DNA of 64,000 nt, from contig JACTAT010000164.1 of NCBI GenBank assembly GCA_014526335.1, forward strand, positions 310,001 through 374,000, written 5' to 3'. Numbering within the stretch: position 1 is the stretch's first letter; each line of letters begins with the position of its first letter. Origin of the DNA: Chrysaora quinquecirrha. Lineage: Eukaryota; Cnidaria; Scyphozoa; Semaeostomeae; Pelagiidae. Shown piece after piece: positions 21,131 to 32,300 of this stretch. The notes below the pieces were generated by a model, which was not told the DNA's origin, searched no databases, and was given only the letters and a program-made list of their open reading frames with translations. Position numbers and translations under genes: made by a program.

Positions 21131-22111
21131 TGAGTAGTGGAAAAAGAGTCGTGGACTGAGGCTAGAAAGACTAAGATACAAACAGAAGAAAAAAAGGGTC
21201 TCTTTTGGATGGGTGGGTGGGGAAGACACATGACTTGTTTTTTCATTGTGCAAAAGAGGGAGAAGCAGAGCTGTCGCATTGCTGAATGCATTTAGCCAAG
21301 AGAAGGATAGTCAGCTTCTAACCAGTTTTTCCTCCGGCCATTAATCCTCATCAAACCTGTCGTCTAAGGTACGACTAATTTTAATTCTCGTTCAATATGT
21401 GGCAGGGTTTTTTAAAAATTGTAACCCCCTCTTGCATCGCAAATAAGAACAATCGAAGCTTTTGCGTGTGTCTCGTGATTGGTTGAAGCTATTTGATACA
21501 AAGTAATTTCTTCAAATTTGGCACTTAAATAAGCTTGTGCTTTTAAATTTTGCGGCTTTAAATTTTCGTCATGCGGTCTGTTTTTGAACTATAGTTTTTA
21601 AAATGAACATGATTTGTCAACTGGGAACGTTTCGAAGATTTCGAGGTGCTTGTCAAACAGATTAACCTCCCTCCCGCCGCCCTCTTTGCTTTGCTTGATT
21701 AATCTTCCTCCGTTTCATCCTTTGCTCCTTTTTATGCTTTCGATTGGGGTCTTAGGGCGCTAGTTGTCTGCATGGCAATTTCGTGATGTTATCCCTGATC
21801 TGCTGAAAGATCTTCGTTTCTTCCTCAACCCACCATAAACAAAGGGCATTTGAGCATTTGGTATGGGCATTGAACCCACATTCTGAAGTCCCTGTGTGGG
21901 GACAAAATCGCCAGATTTCAGCTGATAGACAATGGTGGCTAAACAAGGATGAGGGACTTCGTTTGCATTGCCATATGCTATTGCTCTTCCCCTACCGCTT
22001 GTGCTTTCCCTGGAATAAGTATTCACGGTACCTTGAATGAAATAAGCTAACTATAGAGATAAAAAGATATTTCCAAGATAATAAAATCAATTTATTTTTA
22101 TTTAGTATTTC
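21131..22111. other. Intergenic, no gene recognised
   Basis: It contains overlapping open frames of 60-90 codons on both strands between 21750 and 22040. They contradict each other in strand and show no recognisable domain, so none is called. Confidence 0.4.
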
Positions 22112-22866
22112 ATGTTTATTTCACTGCTGCCAATCGTACTATCAGGTAATAATTTTTTCCCTATATTATTTTTGAACATTTTTATCACTACAAAAACAAG
22201 AGTAGACCTTTTTAAAGAGGTCTGGGTCGACGTGACATTTTTCTGGAAAATGGTAGACATGTCAAGTAAGGGAATACTCTCCACGTTCAAAGACCAGAAT
22301 TGCAGTCGTTTCAGGAGAGCAAATGCAGCAAATTTTGCTACAGGAATGTGTCCCCGAGATTTTACAAACCAGCCCACCCTTGAGGTATTGTCTTACACCC
22401 CGCAGGCACCACGTTTTATGATTTTCGTATGCATTGGTGTACCAAATGCTCAGGAAATTTGCCATTCTATACCCATTTTTGAGGTATTTTAGGCATATTC
22501 ATACCCAGTTTTAGGGAATTTCTGAAGAAATACCTACCCATATGAGAGGTATATACCTGCCAGCCTACATTAGGAAGTAGGAATACCCCCTGGAAAATAA
22601 GGCGCGTGTAGAAATTTTTTCACTCTATTTTAGATTTGGATAGATGGTCACCAATAATCATTGGAAAGGGTTTGAAGAGTATAGCAGTAAAACACCAGAA
22701 TAACATCACATCATTGTTTGCAATCAGCAGCACACATGATGGGCTGATACTTCATGACGTCAACTTTGAGCGAAGAGCTTGGATTTCTGATGCAAAACAA
22801 TTGGTTTTTCACGACAACGGAGATGCTTGGATGATTAAAAGCTCTTCAGGGTCTGTTTTTTATTGA
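22112..22866 (+). CDS. Possible two-exon small secreted protein
   Basis: Exon 1 (22112-22145) encodes MFISLLPIVLS, a signal-peptide-like start, and ends one base into a codon at CAG|GTAATA. Exon 2 (22634-22866) has acceptor CTATTTTAG; its first two bases complete an Asp codon, and it stays open to TGA, giving about 88 residues. The second exon reads DRWSPIIIGKGLKSIAVKH and later RRAWISDAKQLVFHDNGDAW, a beta-rich looking sequence that I do not recognise. Alternatively exon 2 is the last exon of another gene. The dispersed repeat at 22204 lies in the intron. Confidence 0.35.
22204..22339 (+). repeat. Dispersed repeat, copy 2
   Basis: It has the same motif order as 6096-6230: AGACCTTTTTAAAGAGGTCT, GACATTTTTCTGGAAAATGG, TTTCAGGAGAGCAAATGCAG. 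It is in the same orientation as copy 1. Confidence 0.65.
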
Positions 22867-22988
22867 ATTGTATTGGCGTCACATTACGAGCATTGAAGTG
22901 AATTGCTGTAGTGTTGACTATTGTATTCTATATAATATATATATATACAAAGAGCGCAAGTTATTTTCGAGCGAATCGCCAGCAACTA

Positions 22989-23068
22989 GGACATTTACGC
23001 CCCAGCGTAAATGTATGTTAACGAGAAGGCATTCATTTACCCCCCTGTTAGGAAGCCTAGTCCCAAAC
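22989..23068 (+). repeat. Left terminal repeat of DIRS-like element
   Basis: This 80-bp segment begins GGACATTTACGCCCCAGCGT, contains an imperfect ACATTTACGCC/GCGTAAATGT palindrome and ends TAGGAAGCCTAGTCCCAAAC. It is present in inverted orientation at 29281-29360 with only a few differences. Inverted terminal repeats are typical of DIRS retroelements. Confidence 0.65.
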
Positions 23069-23194
23069 CCCTTGATGGTTTGAGTTGAAATAAGCATCAC
23101 AGGTTCACTTCCTCCTCAGTTCAGTTGCTCAAACGAGTCATCTAGACCGGATCAAGTTGTTCGTCATTCGTTTAGTCAATTTATTGAATTCATT

Positions 23195-24272
23195 ATGTCT
23201 TCTGTTGCCTCTGCTAATGCACGCATAAAAGAAAGGGATATTCGTCTCTCTCGACGTGACTGGGAGCGGACAGCGAAGCAAACGATACGCCTGCGATGTG
23301 CTGCCTATGGATTATCAAGCACTGGGAAAAAATCCACATTGGTTGCCCGCCTGTATGCTTATCTTCACCAGGGTGATATACCGGCCCATAGAGCTCAGAA
23401 TGTTGATCTGGACACACAGCCAGCCACACCAGAGCCTCAAGAAGAAGGAGAACCTGTTCCTGGCCCTAGTGGGATCAATAACTCAGGATTGCAACAAAAC
23501 AGAGTTCCGTTGGATGAATTGCGTGCCATAATTAGAGACGAGATCCAACAGCATACACCGGTTCGTGGAAACCAGCAGCTTTCACCTGCATCATCAATTG
23601 CAAGGTCCATACACCAAGGAGATGGTCATCCCCATCGCAGGGGCAAATGCTTAACAACGTACAAACCCAAGGTGCCGTTTTGCCAGTTTCTGCCAGCAAT
23701 CAAGGTAACGACTCTCTCATTTTGCTTCACGCAGTGTCAGCATATCCTCTCTCCCCCCTCTGTCGAGCAAACTGCTGAAGGCGATTCAGAGTAAAGATTA
23801 CGTTGACTTTAATCTTCTATTGCCCAATTCCCTTTATGATTCCGCATCACACGTAAGCTTCGGCCAGATATCCTTACAAGTCAAATTAGCTGAGAGTGGG
23901 GAAGCTACGTCCGTCACTTCTGACCCTAACCCTTTAGCGAAGAAGCCCAAAATAAATAGTTCTGCGACTTGGTTGGAGGCGTGGAACATTTTCATTCGTT
24001 GCATGGTTAATTTTCACCCTGAATTAGCCCACGAGCTCCTAGCTTATCAAGAACTGATTTGCAGTTTTCACCGCCAGTATCCCGTTACTGCATGGCTGCG
24101 CTATGATACTGCCTTTCGTATGAACATTGGGCTTAACAAAACTCTCTCTTGGGCTCGTCTGGATGATTATGCGTTCAATAAATTTATGCGTTGCTCTACC
24201 TCCCAGCCCTCGGTAGCCCCCATTTGTTTCCAATGCAATATGTCTGGGCACTACGCAAACAACTGTCCAAAC
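23195..24272 (+). pseudogene. DIRS-like retroelement gag (SAP domain + CCHC), frameshifted
   Basis: It begins MSSVASANARIKERDIRLSR. Residues about 18-60 form a SAP-like motif (RRDWERTAKQTIRLRCAAYG, then LSSTGKKSTLVARLYAYL). A Pro/Glu linker follows, then a central domain with TWLEAWNIFIRCMVNFHPEL, PVTAWLRYDTAFRM and WARLDDYAFNKFMR. Near the gap is a zinc knuckle, CFQCNMSGHYANNC (CX2CX4HX4C). This order resembles the first ORF of DIRS-type elements in cnidarians. The frame shifts twice: once around 23610-23650, and again at the C-run 23752-23757, after which SSKLLKAIQSKDYVDFNLLL continues into the central domain. The shifts may be mutations or assembly indels. The reverse transcriptase, RNase H and tyrosine recombinase expected downstream are not visible, because a gap follows. 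Confidence 0.65.
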
Positions 24273-24772
24273 NNNNNNNNNNNNNNNNNNNNNNNNNNNN
24301 NNNNNNNNNNNNNNNNNNNNNNNNNNNNNNNNNNNNNNNNNNNNNNNNNNNNNNNNNNNNNNNNNNNNNNNNNNNNNNNNNNNNNNNNNNNNNNNNNNNN
24401 NNNNNNNNNNNNNNNNNNNNNNNNNNNNNNNNNNNNNNNNNNNNNNNNNNNNNNNNNNNNNNNNNNNNNNNNNNNNNNNNNNNNNNNNNNNNNNNNNNNN
24501 NNNNNNNNNNNNNNNNNNNNNNNNNNNNNNNNNNNNNNNNNNNNNNNNNNNNNNNNNNNNNNNNNNNNNNNNNNNNNNNNNNNNNNNNNNNNNNNNNNNN
24601 NNNNNNNNNNNNNNNNNNNNNNNNNNNNNNNNNNNNNNNNNNNNNNNNNNNNNNNNNNNNNNNNNNNNNNNNNNNNNNNNNNNNNNNNNNNNNNNNNNNN
24701 NNNNNNNNNNNNNNNNNNNNNNNNNNNNNNNNNNNNNNNNNNNNNNNNNNNNNNNNNNNNNNNNNNNNNNNN
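24273..24772. other. Assembly gap (500 N)
   Basis: Exactly 500 N, a round number that suggests a placeholder gap of unknown true size. It joins retroelement gag to satellite DNA. Confidence 0.98.
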
Positions 24773-25605
24773 TAGACTTACCTTTTTGGCGATTTTTTAT
24801 GAAAACTTTTAACCTAAATTCTACCCAATTCGATAGAAAAACACCCTATTTACCACCTAGAAGCTAATCGGGGTGTATTTTGTAGGATTTACTAAATATT
24901 TTAAAAGAAAAAATGGAGTTTTTCAAAACCCTCATTTTGGCCAATTTTTGGTCATTTGGCAAGGCTATAGACTTGCCTTTTTTGGCGATTTTTTTATGAA
25001 AACTTTTTAACCTAAATTCTACCCAATTCGATAGAAAAACACCCTATTTACCACCTAGAAGCTAATCGGGGTGTATTTTGTAGGATTTACTAAATATTTT
25101 AAAAGAAAAAATGGAGTTTTTCAAAACCCTCATTTTGGCCAATTTTTGGTCATTTGGCAAGGCTATAGACTTGCCTTTTTTGGCGATTTTTTTATGAAAA
25201 TTTTTTAACCTAAATTCTCCCCAATTCGATAGAAAAACAGCCTATTTACCACCTAGAAGCCAGTCAGGGGGTATTCGTTGGGATTTACTAAATATCTTTA
25301 AAGAAGAATGGAGTTTTTCAAGCCCCCCATTTTGACCGATTTTTGGCCATTTGGCAAGGCTATAGACTTGCCTTTTTTGGTGATTTTTTTATGAAAGTTT
25401 TGTTACCTAAATTCCTCCCAATTCTTCTAAAAAACGCCCTATTTACCACCTAGAAGCTAATCGGGGGGTATTTGGTAGGATTTACTAATTATTTTTAACG
25501 AAAAAACGGAGTTTTTCAAACCCCTCATTTTGGCCGATTTTAGCCATTTGGAAAGGCTATACACTTGCCTTTTTTGGCGATTTTTTTATGAAAATTTTTT
25601 TTAAC
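24773..25605 (+). repeat. Short satellite array left of the main array
   Basis: About four 196-bp monomers in the same orientation as the main array. Variant words (TTTTTGGTCATTTGGC, CTCCCCAATTCGATAG, GTGATTTTTTTATGAAAG) are those of the main array's right end (57.0-61.1 kb), and the last monomer matches the one near 59590. Confidence 0.95.
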
Positions 25606-25780
25606 GCTTTGCGGCATTAGCGCTGTATATATAAGGTATGAGACAATAAATACTCGATGTGTGGCAGCTTTTGGGGTCTTATCTTGGATTTCTATAGCAA
25701 AGATCACCATAATTAGAGATATTATATATACTTTGAAACTGAGTATGAATAGGTCGCCACCGTATTGGTGGCCAACCCGC
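25606..25780. other. Non-satellite spacer
   Basis: It contains TATATATAAGG at 25625-25640, reminiscent of a TATA box, and a perfect hairpin GCCACC-GTATT-GGTGGC at 25756-25772. GGTGGCCAACCCGC here resembles GGTTGCCAACCCGC near 63137. Function unknown; it could be the end of the DIRS-like or another element. Confidence 0.4.
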
Positions 25781-26135
25781 TACGCTCATTTGCTTACATA
25801 CGTTTGCTTACATACGCTCATAGGCTTACATACGCTCATTTGTTTACATACGTTTGCTTACATACGCTCATAGGCTTACATACGCTCATTTGCTTACATA
25901 CGTTTGCTTACATACGCTCATAGGCTTTACATACGCTCATGTGCTTACATACGTTTGCTTACATACGCTCATAGGCTTACATACGCTCATTTGCTTACAT
26001 ACGTTTGCTTACATACGCTCATGTGCTTACATACGTTTGCTTACATACGCTCGTAGGCTTACATACGCACCATCCGCTGCAGATGCTTACATACGCTCTG
26101 GTTCATATACGCTTGAATGTTTACATACGCCTACA
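25781..26135 (+). repeat. TTACATACG minisatellite
   Basis: Units GCTTACATACGCTCATAG (18 bp), GCTTACATACGCTCATTT (18 bp) and GCTTACATACGTTT (14 bp) cycle as a 50-bp higher unit. All three frames appear open by repetition only. The same units recur at 63905-63972. Confidence 0.95.
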
Positions 26136-26219
26136 TACTCATCACTTGTTGCGAACTTTCGCGTTCAACTTTGCCTTTACTTTTCACGGAAATTCCGTGC
26201 TTAATTTCGGACTGCCCTG

Positions 26220-29200
26220 AACTTCAGGGTTATTAATAATTTAGGGAAGGTTAATTTTTTTTTTAAAAAATTTTTAAAAATTTTTTTTTAAAAACCTTTT
26301 TTTTAAAAAATTTTAAATTTAATTTCAAATTTACAAAAAGGATTTTAACCTAAATATTTTAAGGAAGGAAATGGATTTTCAAACCTTATTTTTCAAAAAA
26401 TTAAAGACCCCATTTCCTTGGCATTGGTATAATTTTTTTAAATTTTCAAAAATTTTTTTAATCACGATTCGAGGAACCTATTTACCCTGAATATAGGGTA
26501 TTTAGTAATTTCAAACCCATTTAAGAAAATTTTCAAAAGAATTCATTTGGTTTTAAAATTTTTCGATTTTTAAAATTTTTACCAAATTTCCCTTGACAAA
26601 TTTTTGCGAAATTTATTTAATAAATTTAACTAAATTTTCAAAAGAATTTAACCTAAATTTATTTTTAAGAAGTATTTTAAGATAATTTTGAATTTTCTAA
26701 CCATTTGCAAAGTATTAACCTAAGTTTTGAAATTTTGGACTAAATTTTTTAAAAATTCGAATAAAAACCCTATTTAACCATTTTGATTAGGTAAATTTTA
26801 AATTTTAAAAAATTTTTAAAAGAAACCCATTTCCCGAACCCTGGCATTTGGATTTGACTAATTTTTGGGTTTTTGAAAATTTTACGATTTTTTCCAAACC
26901 CTATTTCATTTGAAAATTTTTCCATTTGACAAAAGGTTTTAATTGACTTTTTTGAAATTTCTAAATATTTTGGAAAATTTTTCAATTTAGATTTCCATTT
27001 ACAATTAAGAAAACTTTTCATTTTGAATTTACAAATTTAAATTAAAATAAAAAGAGTTTTCAAAATTTTATTTTATGAGTTTTCAAACTCTTTTTTTCCT
27101 TAATTTTTGCCTTTCAATTTTTGAAATTTCCTTTTTGAATTTTAAATTTTAAATTTTAAACATTTTAAGAAAACCCATTTCACCAATTTGGTATTTGGTA
27201 GTTTCAAATATTTTAAAGAAAATATTTAAAACCCTTTGGCCGATTTTCCATTTGCCCAAACTATGGATTGTTTTAAATTTTTTAAAAAAAATTTTTTCCA
27301 TTTTACCCAATTGCAAAAGTTTTCCCTTGAATTTTTATTAAATTTACCAAATTTAAAAAATTAAGTTTACCCCTTTAAATTTTAAGGGAAAATTTTTAAG
27401 AAAATAATTTAATTGCTTTTGCATTTGGATTTTTCCATTTAGAATTTTTATGAAAACCAAATTTTTTATTAACCTAATTTGGGATTTTACTAATATTTAA
27501 AGAAAAGAGTTTTAAAAAAATTTGGTTTTCCATTTAAGGCTTAGCTTTTGGCTGATTTTCCAATTTAGAAAATTTTTTCAAACCCAATTAATTTACATTT
27601 ACCATTGAAAATATTAATGAATTTATTTGGTTTAAAAAAAATGGCAATTTTTGGCCTAATTTCATTAAGAAATTTTCCTTTTTAAATTTTTACAAAATTT
27701 TAACCCTAAACAAATTTGGTAGAACCTAAATATTAGAAAATGAGTTTCAATATTTTGGAGGATTGATTAAATTGCCATTTGGAATTTTAAACTTCCTTTT
27801 CCATTTTATGAAATTTATTTAACTAAACTTACCATTTCAAATTTTAAAGAAATTTAATTTAAACTAATTTTGTAGATTTCAATTTTAAAAAAGGATTTCC
27901 CTAGGAGTTTTCTATATTTTGCCTGATTTTTAAATTTTAAAAATTATTTTAAAAACCCTTTTACATTGAAGCTATAGGGTATTTGGAATTTCTAAATTTT
28001 AAAAAAAATAGTTTCAAAATTTTCCGATTTGGCAGGAACTATAACTTAAATTTTTAGAAATTTTTATTAAATTTTACCCAAATTTGCGATTTTTGGCCTT
28101 TGGAAGACTTGAGTTTTGCTATTTTAAAATATTTTATAAATTTTTATTTAAACACCAATTAAAACCCCTTTGGAATTTTAGATTTTATACGAAATTTTAG
28201 ATTTTAAAACTTAAATTTTAAGAAACGATTTTTAAAAACCCTTTTTCATTTTGGCAACTAATTGGGAATAAATTTACTAAACAATTTTGAAAATTATTAA
28301 TTTTAACCTAGGGATTTTGGTTGGATTACTAAAATTTGAATATAAAATTTTCCTTATTAATTTAAAAATTAGAATTTAATTTGATTTACAAACCTAAACG
28401 AACAAGGAATTTTTAAAAATTTTTAGATTTTATTTTCAAAAATTTTAGCCTTTTCCTTAAGGCATTTTTTTGGCATTTTTTTATTTTTTAAAATTTTCAA
28501 ATTTTACCAATTCAAAACCCAATTCACATAATTAAACTTATTTAAAAATTAGGAGTTTTTGGGTTTCCTTTAATATAGATTACATTTTGGAATTTTTAGA
28601 AATTTTTCCAAATTCTCCCAATTGGACCTTTTCCCAATTTTTGGATTTGATATTTAAAATTTACCCTAAATTATTTTGAACATAATTTTCCCAATTTTAA
28701 AATTTTAAAAACCTAAATTCTAAATTTTAGAAAAACCCTAATTCCCGGATTGGATTGGAAGTATATATTTTAAAAATTTTAAACATTCAACCATTTGCAA
28801 ATTTGCCTTTGCAATAGATTGCCTTTGGATTTTTATAAATTTTTATAAATTTCCCAATTTTAAAAAAAAATTTTAAACCTAAATTTTTTGGGGATTTAAT
28901 TTTAAATTTTGAAATGATTTTCCATTTGGAACTTTAAATTATTTAGAAAAAACCCATAAGACCTTTAAATAATTTCAGGGTATTTTAGGATTTACTAATA
29001 ATTTTAAAGAAAAAGTTTAATTTTTAATTTAGCTATATTTTGCAAATTTGGATTTTAACCCCATTTCCATTTGAAAACTTTACCGGGTTTTTGTGATTTT
29101 TAATTTAAACACGGGTTTAACCCTAATTTCATTTCCATTTAAATTGAGTTATTTTTTTTAGAAATTAAAATTATAATAAATTTAGAAATTTTACAAAAAT

Positions 29201-29280
29201 TGGCCATTTCCCTAAATTAATGGGGTTTTTGGAATTTTAAATTTAATAACAAAATTTTAATTTAAAATGGGTTTGTAAAT
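26220..29280. repeat. Garbled AT-rich satellite-derived block
   Basis: It is extremely AT-rich, with long runs of A and T. Satellite words survive out of context, such as CCTATTTACC (26468), AGGATTTACTAA (28986) and GAAGCTATAGGGTATTTGG (27968). There is no regular period. It is either decayed satellite or a poor consensus built from noisy reads; no gene is visible. Confidence 0.65.
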
Positions 29281-29360
29281 GGTCTGGGACTAGGCTTCCT
29301 AACAGGGGGTAAATGAATGCCTTATCGTTAACATACATTTACGCCGGGGCGTAAATGTCC
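29281..29360 (-). repeat. Inverted copy of the DIRS-like terminal repeat
   Basis: The reverse complement matches 22989-23068 across 80 bp. It carries the perfect-armed palindrome ACATTTACGCC/GGCGTAAATGT and abuts clean satellite directly at its right edge. It could be the right end of the same element (about 6.4 kb with altered interior) or of another copy. Confidence 0.65.
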
Positions 29361-32300
29361 TATTTTCAAAGCCCTCATTTTGGCCGATTTTTGGCCATTT
29401 GGCAAGGCTATAGACTTGCCTTTTTTGGCGATTTTTCCATGAAAATTTTTTTACTTAAATTCTACCCAATTCGACAGAAAAATGCTCTATTTACCACCTG
29501 GAAGCTATTCAGGGAGTATTTGGTAGGATTTACTAAATATTTTTAAAGAAAAAACAGAGTTTTTCAAAGCCCTCATTTTGGCCGATTTTTGGCCATTTGG
29601 CAAGGCTATAGACTTGCCTTTTTTGACGATTTTTTCATGAAAATTTTTTTCTTAAATTCCAACCGATTCGACAAAAAAATGCCTTATTTACCACCTAAAA
29701 GCTATTCAGGGGGTATTTGGAAGGATTTACTAAATATTTTAAAAGAAAAAATAGAGTTTTCCAAACCCCCATTTTGGCCGATTTTTGGCCATTTGGCAAG
29801 GCTATAGACTTGCCTTTTTGGCGATTTTTTGTGAAAATTTTTTTACTTAAATTCTACCCATTTCGACAGAAAAATGCTCTATTTACCACCTAGAAGCTAT
29901 TCAGGGAGTATTTTGTAGGATTTACTAAATATTTTTAAACAAAAAGAGGAGTTTTTCAAAGCCCTCATTTTGGCCGATTTTTGGCCATTTGGCAAGGCTA
30001 TAGACTTGCCTTTTTTGACGATTTTTTCATGAAAATTTTTTTACTTAAATTCCAACCGATTCGACAAAAAAATGCCTTATTTACCACCTAGAAGCTATTC
30101 AGGGGGTATTTGGAAGGATTTATTAAATATTTTAAAAGAAAAAATAGAGTTTTCCAAACACCCATTTTGGCCGATTTTTGGCCATTTGGCAAGGCTATAG
30201 ACTTGCCTTTTTTGGCAATTCTTTTATGAAAATTTTTTACCTAAATTCTGCCAAATTCGACAGAAAAACCCCCCTATTTACCACCTAGAAGCTAATCGGG
30301 GGGTATTTGGTAGGATTTACTGAATATTTTTAAAGAAAAAACGGAGTTTTTCAAAGCCCTCATTTTGGCCGATTTTTGGCCATTTGGCAAGGCTATAGAC
30401 TTGCCTTTTTGGCGATTTTTTTATGAAAATTTTTTTACTTAAATTCTACCCAATTCGACAGAAAAATGCTCTATTTACCACCTAGAAGCTATTCAGGCAG
30501 TATATTGTAGGATTTACTAAATATTTTAAAAGAAAAATAGAGTTTTCAAACCCCATTTTGGCCGATTTTTGGCCATTTGGCAAGGCTATAGACTTGCCTA
30601 TTTTGGCGATTTTTTATGAAAATTTTTACCTAAATTCTACCAAATTCGACAGAAATACCCCTATTTACCACCTAGAAGCTAATCAGGGGTATTTGGTAGG
30701 ATTTACTAAATATTTTAAAGAAAAAACGGAGTTTTCAAAGCCCTCATTTTGGCCGATTTTTGGCCATTTGGCAAGGCTATAGACTTGCCATTTTGACGAT
30801 TTTTCATGAAAATTTTTTACTTCAATTCCAACCGATTCGACAAAAAATGCCTTATTTACCACCTAGAAGCTATTCAGGGGTATTTGGAAGGATTTACTAA
30901 ATATTTTAAAAGAAAAATAGAGTTTTCCAAACCCCATTTTGGCCGATTTTTGGCCATTTGGCAAGGCTATAGACTTGCCTTTTTGGCGATTTTTTCATGA
31001 AAATTTTTAACCTAAATTCTACCCATTTCGACAGAAAACCCCTTATTTACCACCTGGAAGCTAATCAGGGGTATTTGGTAGGATTTACTTAATATTTTAA
31101 ACAAAACATGGAGTTTTCAAGCCCTCATTTTGGCCGATTTTTGGCCATTTGGCAAGGCTATAGACTTGCCTTTTTTGGCGATATTTTTATGAAAATTTTT
31201 TAACCTAAATTCTACCAAATTCGACAGAAACACCCCCTCTTTACCACCTAGAAGCTAATCGGGGGGTATTTGGTAGGATTTACTAAATATTTTTAAAGAA
31301 AAAATGGAGTTTTTCAAACCCCTAATTTTCGCTGATTTTTGGCCATTTGGCAAGGCTATAGACTTGCCTTTTTGGCGATTTTTTATGAAAATTTTTTACT
31401 TAAATTCTACCCAATTCGAGAGAAAATGCTCTATTTACCACCTAGAAGCTATTCAGGCAGTATTTGGTAGTAATTACTAAATATTTTAAAAGAAAAATAG
31501 AGTTTTCAAACCGCCATTTTGGCCGATTTTTGGCCATTTGGCAAGGCTATAGACTTGCCTTTTTGGCAATTTTTTATGAAAATTTTTACCTAAATTCTAC
31601 CAAATTCGACAGAAAAACCCCTATTTACCACCTAGAAGCTAATCAGGGGAATTTGGTAGGATTTGCTAAATATTTTTAAAGAAAAAACGGAGTTTTTCAA
31701 AGCCCTCATTTTGGCCGATTTTTGGCCATTTGGCAAGGCTATAGACTTGCCTTTATGGCGATTTTTTTATGAAAATTTTTTTACTTAAATTCTACCCAAT
31801 TCGACAGAAAAATGCTCTATTTACCACCTAGAAGCTATTCAGGCAGTATTTTGTAGGATTTACTAAATATTTAAAAGAAAATAATAGAGTTTTCCAAACC
31901 CCCATTTTGGCCGATTTTTGGCCATTTGGCAAGGCTATAGACTAGCCTTTTTTGGCGATTTTTTTATGAAAATTTTTTACCTAAATTCTACCAAATTCGA
32001 CAGAAATACCCGCTATTTACCACCTAGAAGCTAATCGGGGGGTATTTGGTAGGATTTACTAAATATTTTTAAAGAAAAAACGGAGTTTTTCAAAGCCCTC
32101 ATTTTGGCCAATTTTTGGCCATTTGGCAAGGCTATAGACTTGCCTTTTTGACGATTTTTCATGAAAATTTTTTACTTAAATTCCAACCGATTCGACAAAA
32201 AAATGCCTTATTTACCACCTAGAAGCTATTCAGGGGGTATTTGGAAGGATTTGTTAAATATTTTAAAAGAAAAAATAGAGTTTTCCAAACCCCCATTTTG

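Noticed and set aside
21752..22040. Overlapping open frames on both strands, up to 88 codons
   Set aside because: They contradict each other, show no domain signature and lack splice or start context.
25781..26200. CRISPR-like array of TTACATACG units
   Set aside because: There are no unique spacers of constant length; it is an ordinary minisatellite in animal DNA.
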